64,000 nt of DNA, taken from positions 186,001 to 250,000 of the forward strand of contig NZ_JACDOH010000003.1 of assembly GCF_017656155.1 (NCBI RefSeq), given 5' to 3'. The notes beneath the pieces are model-generated. The model saw nothing but the letters and a program-made list of their open reading frames with translations. It was not told the origin of the DNA and did not search any database. The stretch comes from Thermosyntropha sp. Its GTDB lineage: Bacteria > Bacillota > Syntrophomonadia > Syntrophomonadales > Syntrophomonadaceae. Within the stretch, counting starts at the first letter, position 1, and each line of letters opens with the position of its first letter. The translations under genes and the position numbers were made by a program. Positions 1-9,417 of this stretch are shown here, piece by piece.

Positions 1-196
1 CTTTGGGCCTGGGAATATCCCCCAAATCAAGATCAAATTCATCAGCCAGTTCTTCTTCAATTATTTCGTTACATAGCTCAATACATTCATCACATATATA
101 TACTCCGGGTCCTGCTACCAGTTTTTTTACTTGATCTTGGGTTTTTCCACAAAATGAACACTTTAATTGGCCTCTTTCGTCCCCGTATTTATGCAT
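1..196 (-). CDS. clpX: ATP-dependent Clp protease ATP-binding subunit ClpX (N-terminal part only)
   Basis: ClpX is the AAA+ unfoldase that feeds substrates to ClpP. Only the first 65 codons lie in the window; the gene runs off the left edge. The visible part is the N-terminal zinc-binding domain, with CSFCGK and [10 protein letters not shown] supplying the four zinc cysteines. The ATG at 196 follows a GAGGTG ribosome site. It lies 22 bp downstream of clpP on the same strand, in the common Firmicute order tig-clpP-clpX, so co-transcription is likely. The ATPase domain is not visible here. Confidence 0.93.
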   Translation of the reverse strand, partial: MHKYGDERGQLKCSFCGKTQDQVKKLVAGPGVYICDECIELCNEIIEEELADEFDLDLGDIPRPK

Positions 197-218
197 AACT
201 TCACCTCTCTAAAAAAAG

Positions 219-821
219 CTATTTGGCATTAGCTTTTTTCGGTTTAATTATCACCTCGTCAATAATGCCGTATTCCTTGGCTTCCTGGGCAGTCATAAAA
301 TAGTCTCTCTCCGTATCCTGCTGAATTTTTTCCAGTTTCTGACCGGTCCTTTCAGCTAAAATCCGATTTAAGGAATCCTTCATCCTTAATATGCGACGGG
401 CATGGATTTCAATATCAGTAGCCTGCCCTTGAGTGCCTCCTAGAGGCTGATGAATCATAATCTCTGCATTAGGTAAAGCAAACCTCTTACCCTTTTGGCC
501 CGCAGCCAATAAAAATGCTCCCATGCTGGCTGCCAGTCCTACACATATAGTTGAAACATCAGGCCTTATATATTGCATAGTATCATAGATAGCCATACCT
601 GCACTTATTGATCCACCAGGGCTGTTAATATAAAGGTATATATCCTTATCCGGATCCTCAGCTTCCAAAAAAAGCATTTGAGCTATAACTAAATTAGCCA
701 CAGCATCATCAATGGCACTTCCCAAAAAAACTATGCGGTCTTTTAAAAGTCGCGAATAAATATCATAAGCGCGTTCACCGCGATTAGTCTGCTCAACTAC
801 CACTGGCACCAAATAAGACAC
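219..821 (-). CDS. clpP: ATP-dependent Clp protease proteolytic subunit ClpP
   Basis: Cytosolic serine protease that forms the tetradecameric barrel of the Clp protease. Of 200 residues, the catalytic triad is visible as Ser99 (in GLAASMGA), His124 (in MIHQPLGG) and Asp173 (in ERDYF), and the N-terminus has the family-typical [20 protein letters not shown] prefer the GTG at 821, giving [12 protein letters not shown], because it sits 8 nt behind AAGGGG and matches the usual ClpP N-terminus; a GTG at 830 would add three residues. It lies between tig and clpX on the same strand. Length and motifs are normal for the family. Confidence 0.96.
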   Translation of the reverse strand: MSYLVPVVVEQTNRGERAYDIYSRLLKDRIVFLGSAIDDAVANLVIAQMLFLEAEDPDKDIYLYINSPGGSISAGMAIYDTMQYIRPDVSTICVGLAASMGAFLLAAGQKGKRFALPNAEIMIHQPLGGTQGQATDIEIHARRILRMKDSLNRILAERTGQKLEKIQQDTERDYFMTAQEAKEYGIIDEVIIKPKKANAK

Positions 822-878
822 AATCTCCACCCCTTTCCATCCTATGCATTACATTTAACACATAGTATTCTTTATTAT

Positions 879-2198
879 TTAATTAGATTCCACTTTATCG
901 CTTTCTTCAGGCTTCTTAACAGTAATATCAGCATTCTGAATTAAATAATCAAAAACCTTATCTACTTTTACAGTATATTCCATTCTTTCCCGCATACCTA
1001 CAAGGCTTTCCTTGGCTTTTTCAAAATCCATTCCCATGTTGTCTGCGATTTCCTTAATTTGTTTATCTATTTCTTCATCGGTAGCAGCAAAACCTTTTTC
1101 TTCAATAATTTTTTCTAAAATAAAGTTGGTTTTTACTCTCTTGTCTGCTTCCGGCCAAATATCTTTTATAAAATCTTCTTCACTCATATTGAGTGCATTA
1201 AAATATGCTTCTAAGTTGAGCCCCTGTGCGTAAAGGCTGCGTTCAAACTCCTGCATCATCCTCATTGCCTGATCTTCAACCACTGCATCAGGTACAGCCA
1301 ATTCGCAAACTTCTAAGAGCTTTTCAGTTATCTGCTCTCTAATAAGTTCTTTTTTCTGCTTCTCAACTGCATCTTCCAATCTCTTTCTAATATCAGCTTT
1401 AAGTTCATCCAAAGTTTCAAAATCGCTTACTTCCTGGGCAAAATCGTCATTAAGATCTTTTAACTTCTTGGTTTCAACTTTTTTAACTTTTACCACAAAA
1501 CGGGCTTCTTTACCAGCTAGATCTTCAGCATGATATTCTTCCGGAAATACTACATTAACCTCTACTGTATCTCCGGCCTTTTTCCCAACCAATTGTTCTT
1601 CAAAACCGGGAATAAAAGTTTTAGAACCCAACTCTAAAGGATAATCTTCTCCTTTTCCTCCAGCAAAAGCTTCATCACCTATAAATCCTTCAAAATCAAT
1701 AACTACCGTATCTCCCAGTTCGGCTGGTTCATCCTTGGATTCAATTTGAGCATAGCTCTCCCTCAGGTTTTCAAGGCTTTTTTCTACTTCCTTGTCAGTA
1801 ACAGCCAATTCAGGTATCTCTACCTTAAGGCCTTCAATATTACCCAGTTTAACTTCCGGTTTGACAGGCACTTTAGCTGTAAAGATAAACGGCTTTCCAG
1901 CCTCAATATCACCAATGTCAAAATTAGGATCAGCAATAGGTTCAATATTAAGATCCTGCAGAGCCTTTTCGTATGCATCAGGAACTATATACTCTAAGGC
2001 ATCCTGATAAAGTATTTCCTTGCCATAATACGACTCCAGAATCGGTCTTGGAGCTCTACCTTTGCGAAAGCCTGGAATATTCACTTTCTTTACAACTTTC
2101 CGATACGCATATTGTAAGCCTTCTTCCAGCTTATTGGCATCTACTTCAATCTGTATGTATGCCTCACTGTTTTCTATCTTCTCTAATTTAGCCTCCAT
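879..2198 (-). CDS. tig: Trigger factor
   Basis: Ribosome-associated chaperone and peptidyl-prolyl isomerase that meets nascent chains at the exit tunnel. The 439-residue protein has the full three-domain layout. The N-terminal ribosome-binding domain carries the signature GFRKGRAPR at about residues 43-51. A central FKBP-type domain (about 150-245) has DTVVIDFEGF and the GKKAGD loop. A long helical C-terminal chaperone domain follows. The ATG at 2198 is preceded by AGGAGG. It stands at the head of the tig-clpP-clpX cluster, linking folding with proteolysis. Nothing looks damaged. Confidence 0.96.
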   Translation of the reverse strand: MEAKLEKIENSEAYIQIEVDANKLEEGLQYAYRKVVKKVNIPGFRKGRAPRPILESYYGKEILYQDALEYIVPDAYEKALQDLNIEPIADPNFDIGDIEAGKPFIFTAKVPVKPEVKLGNIEGLKVEIPELAVTDKEVEKSLENLRESYAQIESKDEPAELGDTVVIDFEGFIGDEAFAGGKGEDYPLELGSKTFIPGFEEQLVGKKAGDTVEVNVVFPEEYHAEDLAGKEARFVVKVKKVETKKLKDLNDDFAQEVSDFETLDELKADIRKRLEDAVEKQKKELIREQITEKLLEVCELAVPDAVVEDQAMRMMQEFERSLYAQGLNLEAYFNALNMSEEDFIKDIWPEADKRVKTNFILEKIIEEKGFAATDEEIDKQIKEIADNMGMDFEKAKESLVGMRERMEYTVKVDKVFDYLIQNADITVKKPEESDKVESN

Positions 2199-2316
2199 CT
2201 ATGCTCCTCCTAACTGATATTTTGTAATTATTCTTACAGCCTTAGAGTATATCAAAGTGCATACATTTAAAATAGTTCTCCTTAAGAATTTACCCTAATT
2301 TAATTAAAAATACAAC

Positions 2317-2336
2317 ACCTCGGCAGCCGCCGAGGT
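2317..2336 (-). terminator. Hairpin downstream of tRNA-Gly
   Basis: An 8-bp inverted repeat ACCTCGGC/GCCGAGGT with a short loop lies about 20 bp beyond the 3' end of tRNA-Gly. On the minus strand it is followed by a moderately T-rich stretch (GTTGTATTTTTA). It probably terminates the tRNA transcript; the T tract is weak. Confidence 0.55.
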
Positions 2337-2355
2337 ACAATTTTCTTTTATATTA

Positions 2356-2430
2356 TGGAGCGGAAGACGGGATTCGAACCCGCGACCCTCGCCTTGGCAA
2401 GGCGATGCTCTACCACTGAGCCACTTCCGC
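2356..2430 (-). tRNA. tRNA-Gly (anticodon GCC)
   Basis: A complete cloverleaf on the minus strand: acceptor GCGGAAG pairs with CTTCCGC, the CCA end is encoded (2356-2358), the T arm contains GGTTCGAATCC, and the anticodon stem TCGCC/GGCGA encloses a loop with GCC. It decodes GGC/GGU. Confidence 0.95.
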
Positions 2431-2610
2431 ACTAAATTGTATCCTTTATTAGGATATATAATTATCCACCTCGTAGTCAAGAGTTTTTATTTTTTAAAAT
2501 ATTTTCTTTAGTTCCTATTTGTCATTATTTTTTTATAAAACTCAAATATTTCTTAAACTTTTTCATAATTATTGCCTACTGCTCAATTTTTTAACCAATT
2601 TACTTTAAAA

Positions 2611-5493
2611 TTAATTTTCTTTCAAATGCTCCATAAGCCTTGAGCCGAGCTTCAACAAGAATATACCCTGTGTCATCTCCATTTTCTCATCACCCAAATC
2701 ATCCTGCCGCAATAACGCTAAAGACATCTCAGGATTCTTATTGAAAAAAGCAGCTAAATGAGCCACCATATAACTTTCCAATCGCTTAAGGCTCTGAAAA
2801 CTTCCAGTATAATCCCTAAAAAAAACTACTATATCTTCACTTCGAAAAGCCTTTCTTATATCCTTAAGCATTTTTCCCTGATCCTTGCCAGGAGGAACGG
2901 TTAAAAACAGCTTATTATGCAAGATTAAAACATATCCCCACTGGTAATTTTGATCGCCCGAAAAAACAATCCATATAAAAGAAGCAACTTCTTCTGATTC
3001 AGTTAATAGTTTAAAACGGCCATATTTCTTAAGCTGCATAACAGCCTTATCAGGGGCTATAAGCTCAGCTACCTGCCATTTGATTTCCAAAGGTTGATTA
3101 ATGAGATTCAGGGTATTCTGCTCCATTTCATCCAAAGCCAAAACATATGATTTTAAAATAATTTGTCCTCTGATTTTCAAATAGTCAAAATCATTGGCAT
3201 CATATGGATGACAATTCTCCAAAAGCATTTGAACTTTAGCTGAAAAAATATCAGTGATTTCAGGCATGATTACAAAAAGAGGCGGCAAAACCCAAAAACC
3301 TTCCGTCAAAGGCAGTAAACGCGTTATACAAAGCATTCCAGGTTTTATTTTTTCTTTTATTTTCCACCCCAAAATTCCATATATCTCATAGCTCTGCCCG
3401 GTAAAAAAATCTTTAAACCTGATCCCATTTGCATCACGATAGTTAACTTCATAAACCCCTACATAACTCATTATCAGATTAAAAGCAGCTGTTTTCAGAT
3501 ATGGCGGAAACATAGAAGCATGCTCATCCCAAAAAATATGGGCAATAGTTTTTTCATCCTCTCCCTTAAAATCCAGCAAAGCAGATTTAAAGCAAAATTT
3601 ATTATAAACCTCCTTAATGCTTTCATTCCAGAATTTACGGTTCTCATCTACAAATTGATAAAAATAATTCTTACATTTCTTTTTTCTATTTTCTCCTATA
3701 TTTTTTAAACAATCGGCAAAAATACAAAGATGATGCCATACCTCCTCATAGATCTTGATTTTTTCTTCATCATCTAATTCTTCAAAACGCGGATACCAAG
3801 CAAGAGGGCGCGAAAAATCAAGCGGATATTGATTAAAATGGCGAACTATAAGCTGGGCATTCTTGCTTATAAGGCCAGTAGCAATACCAAATTTTTTAGC
3901 TATCTTTGCAAAAGCTATTTTCATACCTGCTAATTCCTGATAAGCATATTCTAAAGCAGCCATCCACCATTCAGGTTTATAAATCTTGGGTCTAAAAAGA
4001 GTAGAAAATTCATTCCACATAAAAATAATCCAGGCCAATTTCGGTCTCTCTTCAGGCACACGATAATAAATGTTATAAAATGCCGCGGCGATTTGTCTGT
4101 AAGATTCATTAATCCAGGTATAAGCCCCAACATATGGACTCAACTTTTGACGCAAGCGGAATTTTTCTACCCTTATAGCCATAACTTCGGGATTAAGCAT
4201 TTCCCTGCTATTTATATTTTGGTGTAAATTAAGCCTCTTCCTTATCACGTAAGCAGGTAAATAATATTCTCCCCTGTTTCTTGCCTTAATCTCCATAATT
4301 TCTAAATCACTCAAGAGATTTTCCATTAAAACCCTGCCTTTAAGATTCTTAACTGCTTCTACAGGTGTCATTCCATCAAGTTCATGCTTGGGAGTATTAA
4401 GCCATTCCTCTAAATATTTATCATGCATTACCTCCAGAAGTATTTCTTCCGCTTCTTCTTCACATGTAAAATCGTAGCCCTCGCTCCATTTAATATGTGG
4501 ATTTGTAGAATCGTCATTCAAAATACTATCAACCCTGCTGATTATAAAATCCAAATCTTCATCATTATCAGCTACTACGACCAAAGAACTCATACCCAAA
4601 TAAACCCTTTTAAACCCCGGACTTTCATTCTTGCAAGCAAGTTTTAAGCATTTACTTCCCTGTTCTAGGACAACAAAATCACTTTTCTTAACCATTCTTA
4701 TAAACTTATCTCTCTGTCCGCTATCCTTCCATATCAAACTGCAGCTTTTCAAAGTGTTCTTTCTTATCCCTATACTTAAATCCATCACCAAACCACACAA
4801 AAACTCAGCATGCTCGCGTAAAAAAACTTCCATATCGCTTATTCGCTCATTAATACGGCAGGAATTTAATTCTTTTACTAAAAACTCTTCATTATCCGAA
4901 GAAATTACTACCGTTCTGCCAACTGCTATCACAGCGTTGTTTACGATTACTAACCTTAAAAGCAAAAGATCTCCTTCCTCAATTATTCTTGTAACATCCC
5001 CAAAATTTCTTTCCACCACAAAATCACGAGAACTGATAAAAATATCCTTGAGTCCTACTGCATTGTTATTTATCCATTCAACCTTATAAACAGATAAATA
5101 AGATCTACGCAGGGCATTTACCACCATTTTCATAATTTCGTCAAATTTGTCCTCATATTCCACAAAATAAAAATCTATAATAGGTGATACATCTTGAAAA
5201 AATCGGTAATTAGTTATATACCAGAGCCAAAAAATTTCGGCCATTTTTTCATCAGGTTCTCTTAAATCTGTCCAAGACATAAACTTATCCCAAGCTGTTT
5301 CCTCCCAGTTGTAGTAATAATTTTTCGCATATAAAGTAAGATTATTTATAGCTTTCTCCAAATAACTCCCGTATTGATTTTTTTTCCCCAAAGGAAAGTG
5401 AATAACTGTGCACTCATTGATATTACATTTACCGCTTCTTTGTTCTTTTCTATCGCGGGACATCCGGGAATTCTGTTTATCCACCCTGGTCAT
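2611..5493 (-). CDS. Large uncharacterised protein with internal duplication and HTH-like segment
   Basis: I do not recognise a named family for this 960-residue soluble protein, and there is no signal peptide or membrane segment. An N-terminal block (about 62-195) and a C-terminal block (about 610-745) resemble each other; compare SYLSVYKVEW..GLKDIF with SYVGVYEVNY..RFKDFF. Between them, residues 355-400 contain WLNTPKHELDGMTPVEAVK, similar to the motif seen in MbcA/ParS/Xre-type and SEC-C-associated domains. Residues 525-552 (KIAFAKIAKKFGIATGLISK) read like a helix-turn-helix. The ATG at 5493 follows GGGGGAGG. It has no obvious operon partner. A regulatory or nucleic-acid-binding role is only a guess. 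Confidence 0.8.
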   Translation of the reverse strand: MTRVDKQNSRMSRDRKEQRSGKCNINECTVIHFPLGKKNQYGSYLEKAINNLTLYAKNYYYNWEETAWDKFMSWTDLREPDEKMAEIFWLWYITNYRFFQDVSPIIDFYFVEYEDKFDEIMKMVVNALRRSYLSVYKVEWINNNAVGLKDIFISSRDFVVERNFGDVTRIIEEGDLLLLRLVIVNNAVIAVGRTVVISSDNEEFLVKELNSCRINERISDMEVFLREHAEFLCGLVMDLSIGIRKNTLKSCSLIWKDSGQRDKFIRMVKKSDFVVLEQGSKCLKLACKNESPGFKRVYLGMSSLVVVADNDEDLDFIISRVDSILNDDSTNPHIKWSEGYDFTCEEEAEEILLEVMHDKYLEEWLNTPKHELDGMTPVEAVKNLKGRVLMENLLSDLEIMEIKARNRGEYYLPAYVIRKRLNLHQNINSREMLNPEVMAIRVEKFRLRQKLSPYVGAYTWINESYRQIAAAFYNIYYRVPEERPKLAWIIFMWNEFSTLFRPKIYKPEWWMAALEYAYQELAGMKIAFAKIAKKFGIATGLISKNAQLIVRHFNQYPLDFSRPLAWYPRFEELDDEEKIKIYEEVWHHLCIFADCLKNIGENRKKKCKNYFYQFVDENRKFWNESIKEVYNKFCFKSALLDFKGEDEKTIAHIFWDEHASMFPPYLKTAAFNLIMSYVGVYEVNYRDANGIRFKDFFTGQSYEIYGILGWKIKEKIKPGMLCITRLLPLTEGFWVLPPLFVIMPEITDIFSAKVQMLLENCHPYDANDFDYLKIRGQIILKSYVLALDEMEQNTLNLINQPLEIKWQVAELIAPDKAVMQLKKYGRFKLLTESEEVASFIWIVFSGDQNYQWGYVLILHNKLFLTVPPGKDQGKMLKDIRKAFRSEDIVVFFRDYTGSFQSLKRLESYMVAHLAAFFNKNPEMSLALLRQDDLGDEKMEMTQGIFLLKLGSRLMEHLKEN

Positions 5494-5608
5494 ATAAGAC
5501 CCTCCCCCGTTATATTCCCTCTCTTCTATAACAAAGGGTAATTTTTATCACATATTGATATATTATATATATTCATAATAACAAAAATTCTGGTATTTTG
5601 TATATCAA

Positions 5609-5632
5609 AAAATAAATCCGGCCCTAAGCCGG
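5609..5632 (-). terminator. Terminator after the TPR gene
   Basis: On the minus strand, CCGGC-TTAGG-GCCGG is followed by ATTTATTTTTTG, directly downstream of the TPR protein gene that ends at 5651. This fits rho-independent termination. Confidence 0.75.
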
Positions 5633-5650
5633 TAAAAAATTTAGAAAATT

Positions 5651-6868
5651 CTACTGACCATTTACAACTTTTTTGAATAAATCACTCGTAACATAACCAC
5701 TCTGCGGATATAACTGTTTAAGCTTAACAAACATTTCCTTAGCTTTATTAAAATCACCTCTTTCATGATATAATAATCCTAGATAATAAAGGCTTTCATC
5801 ATAATAGTTAGAATCAGGAAACAAATTAAGGTATTTTAAATAATATTCTTCAGCATTTTCATAATCCTTTTTCAAATAAAAAGTCCGGGCTAAATAATAC
5901 AAAGCTTCGCGATTTATATAACTTCCTGAATTTATAGCCACAACCGCACTTAAATTGCTTACTGCCTTATTCAAATTACCTGTTTTATATGCTTTATAAC
6001 CTTCCCTGTAATAATATATTTCCTTATCTTCATCATAATAAGACCCCTGACTTAAAGTATCCTCTTCATAATTTTCTGAAACAGACTGGTTTGCGCTTAA
6101 AGCCGGAACAAACTGCTCATTAGGGCTGGCTTTCTCTTCTACAACCTTCGAATTAACAGAAGCTGCTTCATGCAAAAAAGAACGATCAGCACTAACTGCA
6201 GAAATAATCTGAACCGTTAACACCAGAAAGACTAACCCTGAAACAGCCCAGGCAAGTTTAGTTCTATTTAACGGTAAACCAAAAGTCTTAACATTGACTG
6301 CTTTTGATGACATATCTGGATCTTCATCAGCTAAATATACTGCTTCTTTTTCAAAAAACTCCACTAAATATCTATTGATATCTGCATTACTCTTATCCAT
6401 TTTTAAACCTTGACTCCAGATTTTAAAAGCACTATCCTTATCTCCAGTAAAGGCATAACATAAGCCTAAAAATTTATAAACACTTATAAAGCTATCATTC
6501 TCTTGCAACAAAAGCCTGAAGATCTCTTTTGCCCGTTCGTAGTCGTGGCCTTCCATCAAATCTAATGCTTTGTTATAGCGTTTTAACCAGAATTGAAAAG
6601 CAGGAGTATTGAAATTTTTAAGTTTAGCCCGGGCAATTTTGTTATCTGGTTCATTTTCTAAAACCTTTCGCCAGTAGGATTCAGCTTTACCAAAATCTCC
6701 TATAATATAAAAACAGTCAGCTATTAAATTGAGTATCTGCATATCTTCTGGCATTATACTCCTTGCCTTTTCAAGTTTTTTTACAGCTTCGCTGATATTA
6801 TGCTCGCATAACATTTCAAAAGCTTCACTACGCAAGGCTTCTGCCTTATTATCAGTAATCTTTTGCAA
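5651..6868 (-). CDS. Tetratricopeptide-repeat membrane protein
   Basis: A scaffold-type protein of about 405 residues. TPR-like helix pairs fill roughly residues 10-180 (for example KLEKARSIMPEDMQILNLIA and AKEIFRLLLQENDSFISVYK). One membrane segment lies near 205-228 (LAWAVSGLVFLVLTVQII). A low-complexity linker then leads to a second TPR set resembling periplasmic YbgF-type repeats (AEEYYLKYLNLFPDSNYYDE). The N-terminal repeats should be cytosolic and the C-terminal ones extracytoplasmic. The start is uncertain: TTG at 6868 has the best spacing from AAGGGTGG, while GTGs at 6880 and 6877 are too close to it. It may bridge cytosolic and surface partners; none can be named. Confidence 0.8.
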   Translation of the reverse strand: MQKITDNKAEALRSEAFEMLCEHNISEAVKKLEKARSIMPEDMQILNLIADCFYIIGDFGKAESYWRKVLENEPDNKIARAKLKNFNTPAFQFWLKRYNKALDLMEGHDYERAKEIFRLLLQENDSFISVYKFLGLCYAFTGDKDSAFKIWSQGLKMDKSNADINRYLVEFFEKEAVYLADEDPDMSSKAVNVKTFGLPLNRTKLAWAVSGLVFLVLTVQIISAVSADRSFLHEAASVNSKVVEEKASPNEQFVPALSANQSVSENYEEDTLSQGSYYDEDKEIYYYREGYKAYKTGNLNKAVSNLSAVVAINSGSYINREALYYLARTFYLKKDYENAEEYYLKYLNLFPDSNYYDESLYYLGLLYHERGDFNKAKEMFVKLKQLYPQSGYVTSDLFKKVVNGQ

Positions 6869-6943
6869 AAAATACACCACCCTTGTTCAATAGTTTAATA
6901 ACTATTTCCACAAAGATGGTGTAAATTCCTTCCATAGATATAT

Positions 6944-9262
6944 TTATTTTCCAATTACTTCAAGAATTTTATCAATACCTACTATAACTTCATGCGAAGC
7001 TCTTTCCATTTCCTCAATCTTTTCAATGGCCTCATTTATATACCCTTCATTATTCAGTTTTACAGCCTCTTTAGCCAACTGGTGCAGTTCTTTATGAGGC
7101 TTATCTACATACTTTTCAAAAACACTTAAAACTTTTTCATCTTCAACATTTTTAATCCACTTACCCAACCTGCACTGTTCATGATCAAATATAGTATCCG
7201 GATCTATATACAAACCATGTTCTACTATAAATTCATGTTTCTTCACAAACCCGCGATGATCATCCTTTACTTGATTCAAAAATACTTCATAAGGCAGTTT
7301 GTACTGAGCTAATATCTTGCGCAAGTTATCGGATATTTCATGGTTACTTTCTATTACTTTGATAAGTTCCTCAAAATCAGTTATACGATTTTCCGTCCCC
7401 TTAACCTGTTTTTCCAATGCGGAAAGTAGAGATGTAACCGCTGAGCTTACTTCATTAACCACCGCTGAAATTTCTTCAGATGAAGCACTCTGTTCTTCCA
7501 CCGCGCTGCTTATATCCAGTATACTTCCTTCTACTGCAACAATACTATTAATTACGTTTTCCAGACTCTTTACTGCAGTCTCCGTTATCTGTTCACTCTC
7601 TTCCGCTGCACGTCCTACTGACTCCATCTCACCTGCAAATCCTGCTATATTAAGCTGCACCCGATCGATAAGACTGCTTATCTGTTTGGTATAACCAGCA
7701 GTCTCTTCAGCCAGCTTTCTAATCTCTTCTGCCACAACTGCAAATCCTCGTCCATGTTCACCAGCTCGGGCTGATTCAATAGCAGCATTCAAAGCTAAAA
7801 GGTTAGTCTGCTCAGAAACTACCATGATAGTGTTGGTAATCTGTCCAATATCATTGGACAACAAGGTAAGTTCTTTAACCTTGCTCACCGCTTCCTCTAC
7901 CCGCTTCTTTAAATTATCAACTACCTCTTTTATCTGAGCAATTTCATCTTTGCCCTTGCGGGCATTATCAGCTAAGGCGACATACGTTTCCTGCAGGTTC
8001 TGAGTTTGTTTTGCCACCATCTGAGAAGCGCCGGCTATTTCTTCTACTCCCACATCTGCTTCCCTTAGGTTCTCGCCCAGCTCTTTCAGCCTTGAACTTA
8101 TATCTTCCAGTTCCTGTATGCTGTTTTTTAATCTGAAAACTGCCGAACCTGCCACATCATTCATAAAATATGCATTGGTAGTAAGGGCAGATGTGTCGTG
8201 AAACAATTCGTAAAAAACCCCTTTTATCCTTTCTAACAAAGCGGAAAAATCCTGAGCAATCAAGCCTATCTCATTTTTAGAAGTTATCTCTACAATCTTG
8301 GTTAAATCGCCTTCACTAACATCCCGGATAGTTTCCTGCAAAGGCTTAACATGTTTAAGTATGTTATGCAAGACTAGATATGTAGCTAAACACAGAAAAA
8401 CAAGAGCAGTTATTATTATGCCTAAGGCTCGTTTTTTAGCATTAGCCTCAGCCATCAAAAAAGCAGTCCTGGGGATCTCTCCCTGTATAAATGCGATCGT
8501 TTTGCCATCGACATCTTTGATAGGTACTAAAGAGAGAATATGCTTTTTGTCATCACTTAAACGGTAAAAGGCTTCTCCCGCCAGGATTTTCTTTTTATCT
8601 TTCTCAGTTAAACTTACTTTTGAATTTTCTTCTCCCCACAGGAAAGTTCCATCGGCTTTCTTGATAAAGTATGTTCCGTCAAGTTTTTTTAGCCTTTCTC
8701 CCAGCTCACCTTCCAAAGACATACCTATTTCAAAAACCCCTATAAATTCATCGCCTGAATATAACGGTTTTATGCATCTTATTCCATACCCTTGAACCCC
8801 TTCTTCTACAGCCAAAACCTGTTCCCGGTTATTTATAGCTTTCATCAAAGCCGGCCTGAAACTTAAATCATCCCCATATTCTTCAGGAGCATGTGCCCTA
8901 TAAAAAGAATGGGCATCAGGGTTAATAAACTGAAGCTGGGATATATCATGTTTCTGTTTCCAATTTTCATAAACAGGATTAAGCAAATAAGCTAATTCAT
9001 TCCGTTCCTGCCCGGCAAAAGCCTTAACAATGTCAGGATCGGCAGCCAGCGAATCGGAAAACAGCTCCGCTTCCTCCATAGCATCCTTAATTCCTGAATT
9101 CAAGGTATTTGTAACATTTTCGGCATATTCTTTCTCAAAATCCTTTATCAGAAGCTGTTGTAAACCCAAATTATTCCAGTAGAAAATTGTAAAAATAATA
9201 ATGTTAAATACTACTAAATAAAGTATTATCCTGGTTTTTATACTCTGCATATTTCCTGGCAT
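6944..9262 (-). CDS. Methyl-accepting chemotaxis protein with dCache-like sensor and CZB domain
   Basis: Transmembrane chemoreceptor of about 772 residues. TM1 is near residues 11-29 and TM2 near 280-300. The extracytoplasmic sensor contains [13 protein letters not shown] and [11 protein letters not shown], features of dCache_3-type sensors. A HAMP region, a signalling domain with the hairpin tip ([20 protein letters not shown]) and a C-terminal zinc-binding CZB domain ([22 protein letters not shown]) follow. CZB domains respond to zinc or redox state in characterised receptors; that role is inferred here. The ATG at 9262 follows GAGGAAG with 8-nt spacing. It is divergent from the pucR-like gene and no che genes lie nearby. 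Confidence 0.92.
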   Translation of the reverse strand: MPGNMQSIKTRIILYLVVFNIIIFTIFYWNNLGLQQLLIKDFEKEYAENVTNTLNSGIKDAMEEAELFSDSLAADPDIVKAFAGQERNELAYLLNPVYENWKQKHDISQLQFINPDAHSFYRAHAPEEYGDDLSFRPALMKAINNREQVLAVEEGVQGYGIRCIKPLYSGDEFIGVFEIGMSLEGELGERLKKLDGTYFIKKADGTFLWGEENSKVSLTEKDKKKILAGEAFYRLSDDKKHILSLVPIKDVDGKTIAFIQGEIPRTAFLMAEANAKKRALGIIITALVFLCLATYLVLHNILKHVKPLQETIRDVSEGDLTKIVEITSKNEIGLIAQDFSALLERIKGVFYELFHDTSALTTNAYFMNDVAGSAVFRLKNSIQELEDISSRLKELGENLREADVGVEEIAGASQMVAKQTQNLQETYVALADNARKGKDEIAQIKEVVDNLKKRVEEAVSKVKELTLLSNDIGQITNTIMVVSEQTNLLALNAAIESARAGEHGRGFAVVAEEIRKLAEETAGYTKQISSLIDRVQLNIAGFAGEMESVGRAAEESEQITETAVKSLENVINSIVAVEGSILDISSAVEEQSASSEEISAVVNEVSSAVTSLLSALEKQVKGTENRITDFEELIKVIESNHEISDNLRKILAQYKLPYEVFLNQVKDDHRGFVKKHEFIVEHGLYIDPDTIFDHEQCRLGKWIKNVEDEKVLSVFEKYVDKPHKELHQLAKEAVKLNNEGYINEAIEKIEEMERASHEVIVGIDKILEVIGK

Positions 9263-9417
9263 TATTATCACTTCCTCTCTTTAATTCCTGTTCACCTTAA
9301 CCATTATTTTAACATATGCCCAATGTGGATAGGACAGATAAATTGTAAAATCTGCATTAAATAAATTATATAATTAAATAGTTAATCAGAAAATCCAAAA
9401 TAAAAGCAGGTGATAGA

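Noticed and set aside
4631-5089. 152-residue plus-strand frame opposite the 960-residue protein
   Set aside because: It is a shadow frame with no ribosome site and low-complexity composition, while the minus-strand gene has a good start and domain structure.
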